Source of the DNA: Candidatus Eiseniibacteriota bacterium
Lineage (GTDB): Bacteria; Eisenbacteria; RBG-16-71-46; CAIMUX01
Direction of reading: 5' to 3'
Length of the DNA: 64,000 nucleotides
NCBI GenBank assembly: GCA_020633975.1
Contig: JACKCR010000002.1
Location: 2,728,001 to 2,792,000, forward strand
Shown: positions 51,906-60,068 of the stretch, in pieces
Layout of the letters: each line of letters begins with the position of its first letter
Numbering within the stretch: the stretch's first letter is position 1
Program-made: the position numbers and the translations under genes
The notes under the pieces: model-generated
The model's database searches: none
Seen by the model: only the letters and a program-made list of their open reading frames with translations
Told to the model about the DNA's origin: nothing

Positions 51906-54695
51906 ATGCATCTCGACCAGCGCTCACCAGGCCGGCTTGCCCTCGCTTTGGCCGGGCTGGCGGCGATTTCGGCCGCTTCGACCTCGACCGCAACCGCAAC
52001 GTGGCTGCCTTCCTTTGGCCTGTCCTCGCGGGACTACCACACCATCAACACGAATCGAGGGCATTCTGAGGACGAGCTGTCCTCGAAGTACGGCTTCGCG
52101 ACCGGGTTCGAGTTCTACTTCTCGTCCTGGCACGTCTATCCGTGGGACATCAATGAAGGCTGGGACCCGACTCCCTTCAGGCGCGTGCTCGTGGACATGG
52201 AAGACGACGGCGAGTGGGAGTACGACGTGGTCCTCGACAAGCAGGATCGCCTTCTTTGCCGACACGACTATCCGGTACCGACATCTCTCGCCCCGGTGCC
52301 CTACACGATCCGTGTCCGGGTCGAACCAGAACTCCAAGCGGAAGCGGTCTGGGAAGGAACGTTCGAGGTGAACATCCTTCCAAATCCAGACATCACCTTC
52401 GTCTCGAGCACGACGGGAGACGAGGCAACCGGCTACCTCAGCCCGGATGGCATCCTGGACAAGCCGGTCATCATCGTCGAAGGAATCGACGCGGAGAACG
52501 CGACGTTTCCCGACGAAGTGTTCGGAAAGTTCCTTGGGGCGACCAACATGCTCCTCCCGACGGGAACGGACGTACTCGTCTACAACTTCGAAGACGCACG
52601 GCGAGACATCCGAGAGAATGCGGAGAACCTCCTCGGCCTTCTGAGCAGCCTCGAAGGTAGGAACCTGGCGAACCCAACCCGCGTCGCTGGAGTCAGCATG
52701 GGTGGCGTGGTCTCGAGATGGGCCCTGGCGTGGGCCGAAGAGCACGACGTCGACCACGGATGCGACGTCTTCCTCTCTCTGGACTCGCCTCAGCAAGGGG
52801 CTTGGGTGAACTTGCAGCTCCAGGAGTTCATCGCGGCCTTCGACGGCGGCCCCGGCGTCACTCGGATGGCCAACATGCTGAAGCCGGTTGCTAGCCTCCA
52901 GCTCTTGCGAGAGAACGTCTTCGACCCCGGATACATCCCCGAGTCGGTTCGGGACGCGGACTGGGGCTCTGAGCGAATCGGAAACGAGATCGCCGGCACG
53001 CCGATCTACACGGAGTTCTTCAACGAACTGAACGGCCTGAATGGCGACGGGTATCCGCGCCGGACGCTCAATGTCGGCGTTTCCAACGGTGCCGGCGATC
53101 TCGAGAATCACTACCTCCAGGCCTGCCGCAGGGAGTCCTGGATCAACGGTGCCTCGTTCCTCACCCTCGAGATCCAGGATCTACCGCTGCTCTCGTTGCG
53201 GATGCAGGAGCAGGACGTGTACGCAGGCTCGTACCAACCTGCGCTGAGAGAGAACACGATCGAAGGGGCGTTCTCCGTCTACGAGCTGCCCCAGCTCCTC
53301 CAACTGTTCCTTCCGTTCTTCGGAGGATCGAGTGGACACTTCAAGATTCCCTACACCGTCGACATCACCGGCGCCGTACCGGGGTTCATCTGGGCGAACT
53401 CGGCTCTCGATATCTGGGGAGTCGAACGAGATCTGCAGGGCGAAGCCGGCGACATCGTGGACTGGAGCCACTCCAAGTTCGACCAGATCTTGATCAACGA
53501 GAGTGATCCCAACGTCTGGCCGAGTCCGAACAACGCGTTCCACGACGAGGTGACGCCGACCCTGGGTGCGGCCGTAGTCGAGATCCTCGCGTCACCTCGG
53601 TGCGAAGTCGAAGGGCTCTATCCCTCGGAGGGCACCTTCTCCGCACTCGAGAACGTCCAGGTGGGCGTGGAGGTGTCCGGTCTCTGCATCCGCGACGTGG
53701 ACTTCTCGTTCACCGCTGATGGAGGCGCCACCTGGGAGCCCGTCGGATCCGTTGCCGTCCCGGGGAACTATGACGGCCCCCTCGAGGTTTCGTGGCAGTT
53801 CCCCGACGTCCACTCCGACAACTGCTACCTTCGTGCCGAAGCGGCGCCGTCATTCACGTTGATGTCGGACCGCTTCTCCGTCATCCGGTACGTCGGCCCG
53901 AATGCGAGAGGCACGCTCCTGGTCCACACGAACCCCGCCATCGAGTACTCCTCCGACACGCCGTACTGCGAACTCGCACCGACGTCCTGCGAGGATGTCA
54001 GCATCGACCTCAGCTTCGACGAAGACGAGATGGTTTGGGTTCTGGCGGCGTTCCCAACGACGCCTTCCCTCTCGGAGGCGTCGTTCGGCATCGACTACCT
54101 GAGCAACTGGATATCCGTTCCGGAGTATGGAACCTGCGGCGACTTCGAGTCGAGTGACGCGAGCTGGCCCTCGGCCGGCAGAGGGACAGTGGTCGGGTGG
54201 ACGGAACCGCAGACCCATCCGATCGTCCCTGTCTACTGGTTCCACTTGCATTCTGACTTCGCCGAGTTCCCATGGTTCCGGGTCACGCCGCACGACTCGC
54301 ACGGAGGCTTCTTCTCCGATGACTCGAATCCTCCCCTTCGCGACCCGATCGTGGGGTTCGGCGGATTCGGCGCGCAGGGCAGCATTCCGTGCCCAGGCGA
54401 AGTCTCGGATGTGGAACTTCCCGGCCTCGAGCTACCGGGGCGACACTCTCTGCGCTGCTTCCGCAACCCAGCCACCGACAGCGTCGGGTTCGCACTCGAC
54501 GGTCCGCTGGCGAACTGGGGCGTCGACGTGTACGACGTCACCGGGGCGAAGGTCCACTCCCAGCCACGAGTCGAGGGCGCAGAGTGGATCTGGGACTTGA
54601 AGGACGCACACGGAGACAGGATCCCGACCGGGGTCTACTTCGCGCGGCTGAGAGACGCAAGCGCCGAGCCGGTGAAGTTCACGGTTCTCCGCTGA
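51906..54695 (+). CDS. Secreted alpha/beta hydrolase (PGAP1/lipase-like) with FlgD-type tail
   Basis: This 929-residue exported protein has a signal peptide (LALALAGLAAISAASTSTATA). After a beta-rich region of ~165 residues comes an alpha/beta hydrolase core: DKPVIIVEGIDAENATFPDE, LVYNFEDARRDIRENAENLL and the nucleophile Ser264 in RVAGVSMGGVVSRWALAWAE, followed by DVFLSLDSPQQGAW. This is the PGAP1/DUF676 lipase layout seen in esterases; the His is not clearly assigned. The C-terminal half has beta domains and ends in a FlgD-like module (FRNPATDSVGFAL; WDLKDAHGDRIPTGVYFARL). The ATG at 51906 follows GGAG with 8-base spacing; a GTG at 51894 is an alternative. The substrate, probably an ester or lipid, is not known. 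Confidence 0.87.
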   Translation: MHLDQRSPGRLALALAGLAAISAASTSTATATWLPSFGLSSRDYHTINTNRGHSEDELSSKYGFATGFEFYFSSWHVYPWDINEGWDPTPFRRVLVDMEDDGEWEYDVVLDKQDRLLCRHDYPVPTSLAPVPYTIRVRVEPELQAEAVWEGTFEVNILPNPDITFVSSTTGDEATGYLSPDGILDKPVIIVEGIDAENATFPDEVFGKFLGATNMLLPTGTDVLVYNFEDARRDIRENAENLLGLLSSLEGRNLANPTRVAGVSMGGVVSRWALAWAEEHDVDHGCDVFLSLDSPQQGAWVNLQLQEFIAAFDGGPGVTRMANMLKPVASLQLLRENVFDPGYIPESVRDADWGSERIGNEIAGTPIYTEFFNELNGLNGDGYPRRTLNVGVSNGAGDLENHYLQACRRESWINGASFLTLEIQDLPLLSLRMQEQDVYAGSYQPALRENTIEGAFSVYELPQLLQLFLPFFGGSSGHFKIPYTVDITGAVPGFIWANSALDIWGVERDLQGEAGDIVDWSHSKFDQILINESDPNVWPSPNNAFHDEVTPTLGAAVVEILASPRCEVEGLYPSEGTFSALENVQVGVEVSGLCIRDVDFSFTADGGATWEPVGSVAVPGNYDGPLEVSWQFPDVHSDNCYLRAEAAPSFTLMSDRFSVIRYVGPNARGTLLVHTNPAIEYSSDTPYCELAPTSCEDVSIDLSFDEDEMVWVLAAFPTTPSLSEASFGIDYLSNWISVPEYGTCGDFESSDASWPSAGRGTVVGWTEPQTHPIVPVYWFHLHSDFAEFPWFRVTPHDSHGGFFSDDSNPPLRDPIVGFGGFGAQGSIPCPGEVSDVELPGLELPGRHSLRCFRNPATDSVGFALDGPLANWGVDVYDVTGAKVHSQPRVEGAEWIWDLKDAHGDRIPTGVYFARLRDASAEPVKFTVLR

Positions 54696-54701
54696 TCGAA
54701 C

Positions 54702-54754
54702 CGTAGGCGGCAATGGCCTTCGGCGGGACCGTCGTCCGGAGGCCACTGCCTACG
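54702..54754 (+). terminator. Long interrupted hairpin after the lipase-like gene
   Basis: CGTAGGC (54702-54708) pairs with GCCTACG (54748-54754), and inside it TGGCCT (54714-54719) pairs with AGGCCA (54740-54745). The stem has bulges. It begins 7 bases after the stop and has no clear T-run. Confidence 0.5.
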
Positions 54755-54908
54755 CCACGCTTCCGTTCCAGCTCCCGAACGAGCCCCCAGAGCAGCACCT
54801 GCCCCCCGACGTCCCCCCCCTTCCGGCACCCCTTCCAGGGGTGGTACCATCTTCCGTGGCCCAAAAACTCGGCCCGCCCCCCTGAACCAGAGACGAGGAG
54901 GTCCCCGG

Positions 54909-56729
54909 ATGCTGCCCACTCGACATCGCTGCGCCGCCCTGCCCGGAGGGATGCCTGGACTCGTGCCCCCTGCTCTTTCCCTACTCGGTGCGGCCCTCGT
55001 AGGCCTCGCCTCGTTCGCGACCAGTGCGAGCGCAGTGCCGCTCACCGTCCGGGTGGTCGACGCTCACACCGAAGCCGCCGTCTCGGGTGCTTGGGTCATG
55101 GTGGGCGAGGCGGAAGACGTCCCGTTCGCCGGAAACATCGGCACGACGGACGGGACAGGTGCGATCACCTTCGACGATCCGGTACTTTCCAGCCCCCAGA
55201 CCGTCACGATCGGTGCGAACGGGTACTCGTTCACCACGCTCTACCAAGCCGCTCAAGGTGACGTGACACTGCGCCTCTTCCCCACTGAGCTCGACCCCTC
55301 GTTCGGAGGTACGCTCGACACCATCTCCGGCGAAGTCGACAACGTGGGAATCGTGAACAACGACGGGAACGTCGACGTGTCGATCGTCCTCCCCGGGGTC
55401 ACGACGGAAACGCTGGCATTCTTCGATCCGGATCCGTTCCTCTTCGGCCTCGAGCTCGTGAGTTTCCCGATCGTGGGCGACGTGCTACTTCCGGAGAACG
55501 TCTACATCACGCGACAGATCGAGCTGGTCTTCCTCGTCTTCGAGAAGACTCCGTACACGATCGACGTGCCGGGCAACCGCTCCACCAACTTCATCGCGGT
55601 GAGCGCGCGTGCCGCGATCGATGAGCTTGCAAGCGATCCGGACCTCAGTGCGCTCGAGATCCGCGAGTTCGGAGTCGAACGGAACGTCGCGCTCGGAACG
55701 GGAACGCAGACGCTGGACGTCAACAGCGACATCAACCTGGACTCGGACGGAATCACGACGAACTTCGTCGGAGTCCCCGCGGGTGCCGGGCTGCGTATCG
55801 TCTCGGCGGCATTGGTAGGAACCGGCTCCGACGAAGAGATCCTCGGCTTCGCCACGATCACCCCGAACATCAACGACGGCACCTCCTGGAGCGTCGCCGG
55901 AACCAACCCGACCGGTGACATCTCGGACGCCGACATCGTCGTGTCCGGCGTCTATCAAGACTCGAGCAGCGCAGGTGCGTTCGCCGCCGGCATCCTCCAG
56001 CGGGGCCCGATCACCGTGCCTGCCAGCGTCGACTTCGACTCGTGGATGCTGATCCCGAACCTCAGTCAGTCCGGGACGACCCTCCAATGGAGCGACCCGA
56101 CCGATCCCGGTGTGAGCCCGTCCCCGACCTGGACCCGGTCCACCTTGGGGCTCCGTCCGATCGATCCGAACGACGGCTCCGTGACCCCGACCGACGAGTG
56201 GCGGATCTACGCGCCGGCGTCGCTCGGCAGCGTCGTCCTCCCCACGCTCCCGGGCTCGGCTCCGGGCTCGCTCAGCGATCCGGACCAGACGCCGGAGGCG
56301 GACGAGCTGGCCTGGTCGTTCACCGCCGCGAATGGTTCGAACGATCCGAACGACATCCTCGTCAACTTCATGACGGAGGCGACCCACTGGACTCAAACGT
56401 GGATCCCAGTGAGTCTCGCGACGACGTCCGTGCCCGGAAATGAAACGGTTTCGAACGGGCTGGACATCGGACTCCGGATCGCACCGAGCCCGACCGACGG
56501 ACGGGCCGAGATCTCGTGGTCGATGCCGAACGACCGTCCGCTCGGAGTCCAGATCGTGAGTACCGACGGCCGGACCCTGCGCACGTGGACAGGTGTATCG
56601 GGCTCTCAGGGCTTGGTTTGGGACGGTCGCGATCTACGTGACCAAGAGGTACCAGCGGGCGTCTATTGGGTCGTGGCCCGCTCCGAGGGAGAGATCGTCG
56701 GCCGGCAGCAGATCGTCCGGGTTCGATGA
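54909..56729 (+). CDS. Secreted beta-rich protein of unknown function with FlgD-type tail
   Basis: This 606-residue exported protein has a signal peptide (ALSLLGAALVGLASFATSASA, cleavage before VPLTV). The first mature domain (~45-120) is carboxypeptidase-regulatory/Big-like (LTVRVVDAHTEAAVSGAWVM, ITFDDPVL, GANGYSFTTLYQ). The centre has strands with conserved-looking Asp-rich stretches (DVNSDINLDSDGITTNFVGV) but no recognised catalytic motif. The C-terminal ~80 residues are FlgD-like (IAPSPTDGRAEISWSMPND; WDGRDLRDQEVPAGVYWVVA). GAGGAGG lies just before the ATG. Its stop overlaps the first in-frame ATG of the M16 frame (ATGA), although the M16 start I prefer is 180 bases further on. Confidence 0.8.
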   Translation: MLPTRHRCAALPGGMPGLVPPALSLLGAALVGLASFATSASAVPLTVRVVDAHTEAAVSGAWVMVGEAEDVPFAGNIGTTDGTGAITFDDPVLSSPQTVTIGANGYSFTTLYQAAQGDVTLRLFPTELDPSFGGTLDTISGEVDNVGIVNNDGNVDVSIVLPGVTTETLAFFDPDPFLFGLELVSFPIVGDVLLPENVYITRQIELVFLVFEKTPYTIDVPGNRSTNFIAVSARAAIDELASDPDLSALEIREFGVERNVALGTGTQTLDVNSDINLDSDGITTNFVGVPAGAGLRIVSAALVGTGSDEEILGFATITPNINDGTSWSVAGTNPTGDISDADIVVSGVYQDSSSAGAFAAGILQRGPITVPASVDFDSWMLIPNLSQSGTTLQWSDPTDPGVSPSPTWTRSTLGLRPIDPNDGSVTPTDEWRIYAPASLGSVVLPTLPGSAPGSLSDPDQTPEADELAWSFTAANGSNDPNDILVNFMTEATHWTQTWIPVSLATTSVPGNETVSNGLDIGLRIAPSPTDGRAEISWSMPNDRPLGVQIVSTDGRTLRTWTGVSGSQGLVWDGRDLRDQEVPAGVYWVVARSEGEIVGRQQIVRVR

Positions 56730-56760
56730 AGGACCGAGAGACCCCAGACCAGGATTCGGG

Positions 56761-56820
56761 CTCGAGTACGAGTTCGACCTCGAGTTCGAGTACGTGTTCG
56801 AGTTCGACCTCGACTTCGAG
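56761..56820. repeat. Ten-unit hexamer repeat between the two genes
   Basis: Exactly ten hexamers of the form (C/T)TCGA(G/C) or TACG(A/T)G run from 56761 to 56820, giving a chain of TCGA palindromes. In the frame of the following protease it would encode a Ser/Thr run. It lies in the 176-base gap before the preferred start. Confidence 0.85.
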
Positions 56821-56905
56821 CCAGCAAGGGGCGCCGTTGGAAGGCGTCCCGATCCAATCCTCGTTCCCCGCGGGGGGAAGCGAGACGCAGGAGGACGTTT
56901 CCGAA

Positions 56906-59815
56906 ATGAACGTGAAGCAGCAGTTGAGTCGCGCCGCCGTGGTGGGACTTCCCGTGCTGGCCTTTGGCCCCTTGGCCGCTGGCTGCGCGAACCGACCGCA
57001 CGCGGGTGATGCCGGCTCGGCCGAAGCCATGGGCGCATCCATCGACGTGAACGAGAGCATCCTCGACGTCGATGCCCCGCGGCCTCAAGACGAACGGGTC
57101 TATCGTGCGTTCACGCTCGAGAACGGCCTCCAGGTTCTCTTGGTCTCCGATCCCAAGATGCAGAAGTCCGCGGCGGCCATGGACGTCGCGGTGGGATCGC
57201 TCGAAGATCCCTGGGAAGCGCTCGGCATGGCGCACTACCTCGAGCATCTCCTCTTCCTCGGAACGGAGAAGTACCCGGACGTCGACGGGTACAACGAATT
57301 CCTCTCCGCCAACGGCGGAACCAGCAACGCCTACACCGCGTCCGAGCGGACCAACTACCAGCTTCAGGTGAACCACGACGGGCTCGAAGAAGCGTTGGAC
57401 CGCTTCTCTCAGTTCTTCATCGCCCCTCGCTTCGATCCGGACTTCGTGGAGCGTGAAGCGAACGCGGTCAACTCCGAGCACCAGAAGAACCTCCAGGACG
57501 ACTTCTGGAGGAAGCGGATGATCCAGCGCGCGCTGCACCGGGACGGGCATCCGCGACAGAAGTTCTCCACCGGTGACCTCACGACGCTCGAAGGGGCCAC
57601 GCGAGAGGAACTGATCGAGTTCTACGAGAAGTACTACTCCGCGAACGTCATGCGCCTCGTCATCATGGGCAACCAGGATCTGGATCAGCTCGAAGGATGG
57701 ACGCGGGAGAAGTTCGCAGCCGTTCCGAACTTCGACCGTCAGAAGCTCCAGTACCCCGACGACGTATTCGATCCGAACAAGCTCCCGATGATGATCGAAG
57801 TCAAGCCGGTGACGGACACGCGGACGCTCGAACTCGAGTTCGCGATGCCGTCGGATGACCCGTACTGGAAGCAGAAGCCGAACCGCCTCATCGGCGCGCT
57901 GATCGGACACGAAGGCGAAGGGTCGCTGCTCTCCGAACTCAAGAAGCAGGGCTACGCGACCGGACTCTCCTCGGGCGCGATGACGGAATCCTACGCGTCC
58001 TACTTCAATGCAAGAGTCACCCTGACCGAAGCCGGACGAAAGAACGTCGATGAGGTCATCGCGCTCTTCTTCACCTACGTGGACATGCTGAAGAAGGAAG
58101 GCCTCAAGGACTACTTCTACTACGAGAACAAGGTGATGGCGGAGCTCGACTACTACTACCGCGATCACCAGGAAGGGATGTGGGCGGCATCCGGGTACGC
58201 AGCCTCGATGCAGCAACACCCGGCTCCCGACTTCCTCAAGGAAGAGTCGCTCTTCTACGAGTACGATCCGGACCTGTTCTCTCGCTACCTCTCCTACATC
58301 ACGCCGGACGCGTTGCGGGCGACCTTGATCGCCCCCGACGTCCAGACGGATGCGGTCGAGGAGCACTACGGCAGTGAGTACCGGGCTTACACCGTTCCCG
58401 CGGAGCGCGTTGCGATATGGAAGACGCCGATGCGCGCCGAGGCGTTCCGGTATCCGGCCCCGAACCCGTTCATTCCTTCCGACCTCTCCCTGCTCGGCTC
58501 GGGCACCGAGTCCGTTCCCGCGAAACTGATCGAGGACGAACGCGGCACGTTCTGGTTCGAGCAGGATCAGAAGTTCCAGCTCCCCAAAGCCGAACTCTCG
58601 CTGAGATTCCTCACCGACGAGACGAACCGCACTCCGCGGCATCGCCTCCTCGCGACGCTCTATGCCCGCGCGATCAACGAGGGCCTCAACGAGTGGTCCT
58701 ACCCAGCGCACGAGGCAGGGCTTTCGGCGAACGTCTCGGCAGACGCACGGGGCGTCGAGCTCAACATCTCCGGCTACTCGCAGCGGATTCCGGAACTCCT
58801 CGAGGCTTATAGCAAGCAGCTGGGAGAGATCCGGATCGACGAGGAAACCTACGCCGCGATCCAGGACCAGGTGGCCCGCGACTACGCCAACGCGTCGTTC
58901 GATCAGGCATACACGCAGACGTTCTACGAGTACAACATCCTGATGAACCCGGTCGCGATCCACCGCGATCGGTACAAGGACATGGTGAAGGACGTCACCC
59001 TGGACGACGTTCGGGCCTATGCGAAGTCGGTCCTCTCCCAGTGCGCGATCGAGGGCGCGGCCTACGGCAACCTCGATCCTGATGCCCTGAAGACAGGTAT
59101 CGAGCACGCTTTTGCCAACGTCTCGAGCTCGGTCCTGCCGGAGGATCAACGCCCCCGCCGTGACCAGGTGAGCCTCCAAGGGATGAATCCGAAGGCGTGG
59201 GTGTTCCCGAGCAAGACCGACAACTCGTGCTGGATGAGCTACGTTCAGTTCGGCCCGCGCACTCCGGAGCGGGAAGCGGCGCTCCGGCTCGGAGCCGCCT
59301 ACTTCAAGCCTGGCTTCTACGGCGACATGCGGTCGCGTCAGCAGCTCGGCTACATCGTGTTCAGTGGAGCGGCGCTATCCAACTCCGGGCAGGGGCTCTT
59401 CTTCCTGATCCAGTCCGGCGACTATCCCGCAGGCGAGCTCTCGAAGCGGGCGGAAGCCTGGATCGACGAGAACGTCCCCAGCATCCGTGAGATGTCGGAA
59501 GAGGACTTCACCGCCATCCAGGCCGCGATCGTCGACGAACTCGCTCAGACCGAAACCAACATGAGCGAGCGTCTCTCGACCCTGAAGTACGAAGGGGTCG
59601 AGCTGGGCGGGCGGTTCGACTGGAAGGATGCGGTCTCGCAGGCAGTCCAGACCCTGACCAAGGAAGATGTCGCGTCGGCGTTCGAGTCGGCGTTCTCCGA
59701 GTCGGGCCGCGCGAGCCTTTCCCTCTACCTGAACCCGGAGGGTGCAGAGACCACGGTTCCGGCCGAGGAGCTACTCGTCGACCCGACCACGTTCCAGCGT
59801 CGGCCGGTGTTCTAG
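56906..59815 (+). CDS. M16 family metalloprotease lipoprotein (pitrilysin/protease III-like)
   Basis: This 969-residue lipoprotein (LAFGPLAAGCANRP, Cys at ~28) is a full-length two-half M16 peptidase of the pitrilysin/insulysin type. The zinc site is the inverted HxxEH at His110-Glu113-His114 in MAHYLEHLLFLGTEKYPDVD, with the distal Glu in REANAVNSEHQKNLQDDFW. NEFLSANGGTSNAYTASERT and the later GALIGHEGEGSLLSELKKQG are family landmarks; the C-terminal half ends with RQQLGYIVFSGAALSN. The frame is open from 56666, but the ATG at 56906 has CAGGAGGAC upstream and gives an ordinary lipoprotein signal; the ATG at 56726 would add the Ser/Thr repeat. It probably degrades peptides in the periplasm or at the surface. 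Confidence 0.93.
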   Translation: MNVKQQLSRAAVVGLPVLAFGPLAAGCANRPHAGDAGSAEAMGASIDVNESILDVDAPRPQDERVYRAFTLENGLQVLLVSDPKMQKSAAAMDVAVGSLEDPWEALGMAHYLEHLLFLGTEKYPDVDGYNEFLSANGGTSNAYTASERTNYQLQVNHDGLEEALDRFSQFFIAPRFDPDFVEREANAVNSEHQKNLQDDFWRKRMIQRALHRDGHPRQKFSTGDLTTLEGATREELIEFYEKYYSANVMRLVIMGNQDLDQLEGWTREKFAAVPNFDRQKLQYPDDVFDPNKLPMMIEVKPVTDTRTLELEFAMPSDDPYWKQKPNRLIGALIGHEGEGSLLSELKKQGYATGLSSGAMTESYASYFNARVTLTEAGRKNVDEVIALFFTYVDMLKKEGLKDYFYYENKVMAELDYYYRDHQEGMWAASGYAASMQQHPAPDFLKEESLFYEYDPDLFSRYLSYITPDALRATLIAPDVQTDAVEEHYGSEYRAYTVPAERVAIWKTPMRAEAFRYPAPNPFIPSDLSLLGSGTESVPAKLIEDERGTFWFEQDQKFQLPKAELSLRFLTDETNRTPRHRLLATLYARAINEGLNEWSYPAHEAGLSANVSADARGVELNISGYSQRIPELLEAYSKQLGEIRIDEETYAAIQDQVARDYANASFDQAYTQTFYEYNILMNPVAIHRDRYKDMVKDVTLDDVRAYAKSVLSQCAIEGAAYGNLDPDALKTGIEHAFANVSSSVLPEDQRPRRDQVSLQGMNPKAWVFPSKTDNSCWMSYVQFGPRTPEREAALRLGAAYFKPGFYGDMRSRQQLGYIVFSGAALSNSGQGLFFLIQSGDYPAGELSKRAEAWIDENVPSIREMSEEDFTAIQAAIVDELAQTETNMSERLSTLKYEGVELGGRFDWKDAVSQAVQTLTKEDVASAFESAFSESGRASLSLYLNPEGAETTVPAEELLVDPTTFQRRPVF

Positions 59816-59890
59816 CCGCAGCCGCGGCCTAGTCGTCGACCGTCCCGACGGCTTCGCTCTTGAAGTCGGACGCGATGGGTTCGCCATCAG

Positions 59891-59920
59891 AAGCGGCGCG
59901 GGCCGGTGCCCGCGCCGCTT
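59891..59920 (+). terminator. Strong terminator hairpin after the M16 gene
   Basis: AAGCGGCGCGGGC (59891-59903) and GCCCGCGCCGCTT (59908-59920) form a perfect 13-bp stem with a CGGT loop, followed by CGTGTTTGC, about 75 bases after the stop. Confidence 0.85.
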
Positions 59921-60068
59921 CGTGTTTGCAGTCGATCGAGTCGGCTGCGACGGTTCCTCGACCCAAAACGTATCAAGCCGACCAGGGGCGCGACTCCATC
60001 GGTGGGCCAACAGACGACCCAACCGCTCACCCGCGCCCGGGAGTTCGCCCGCGGCGATGGAGCCTTGC

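Noticed and set aside
56663-59179. 838-codon open frame antisense to the M16 protease
   Set aside because: The protease is certain by its zinc motif and length. The antisense product is Arg/Val-rich shadow sequence.
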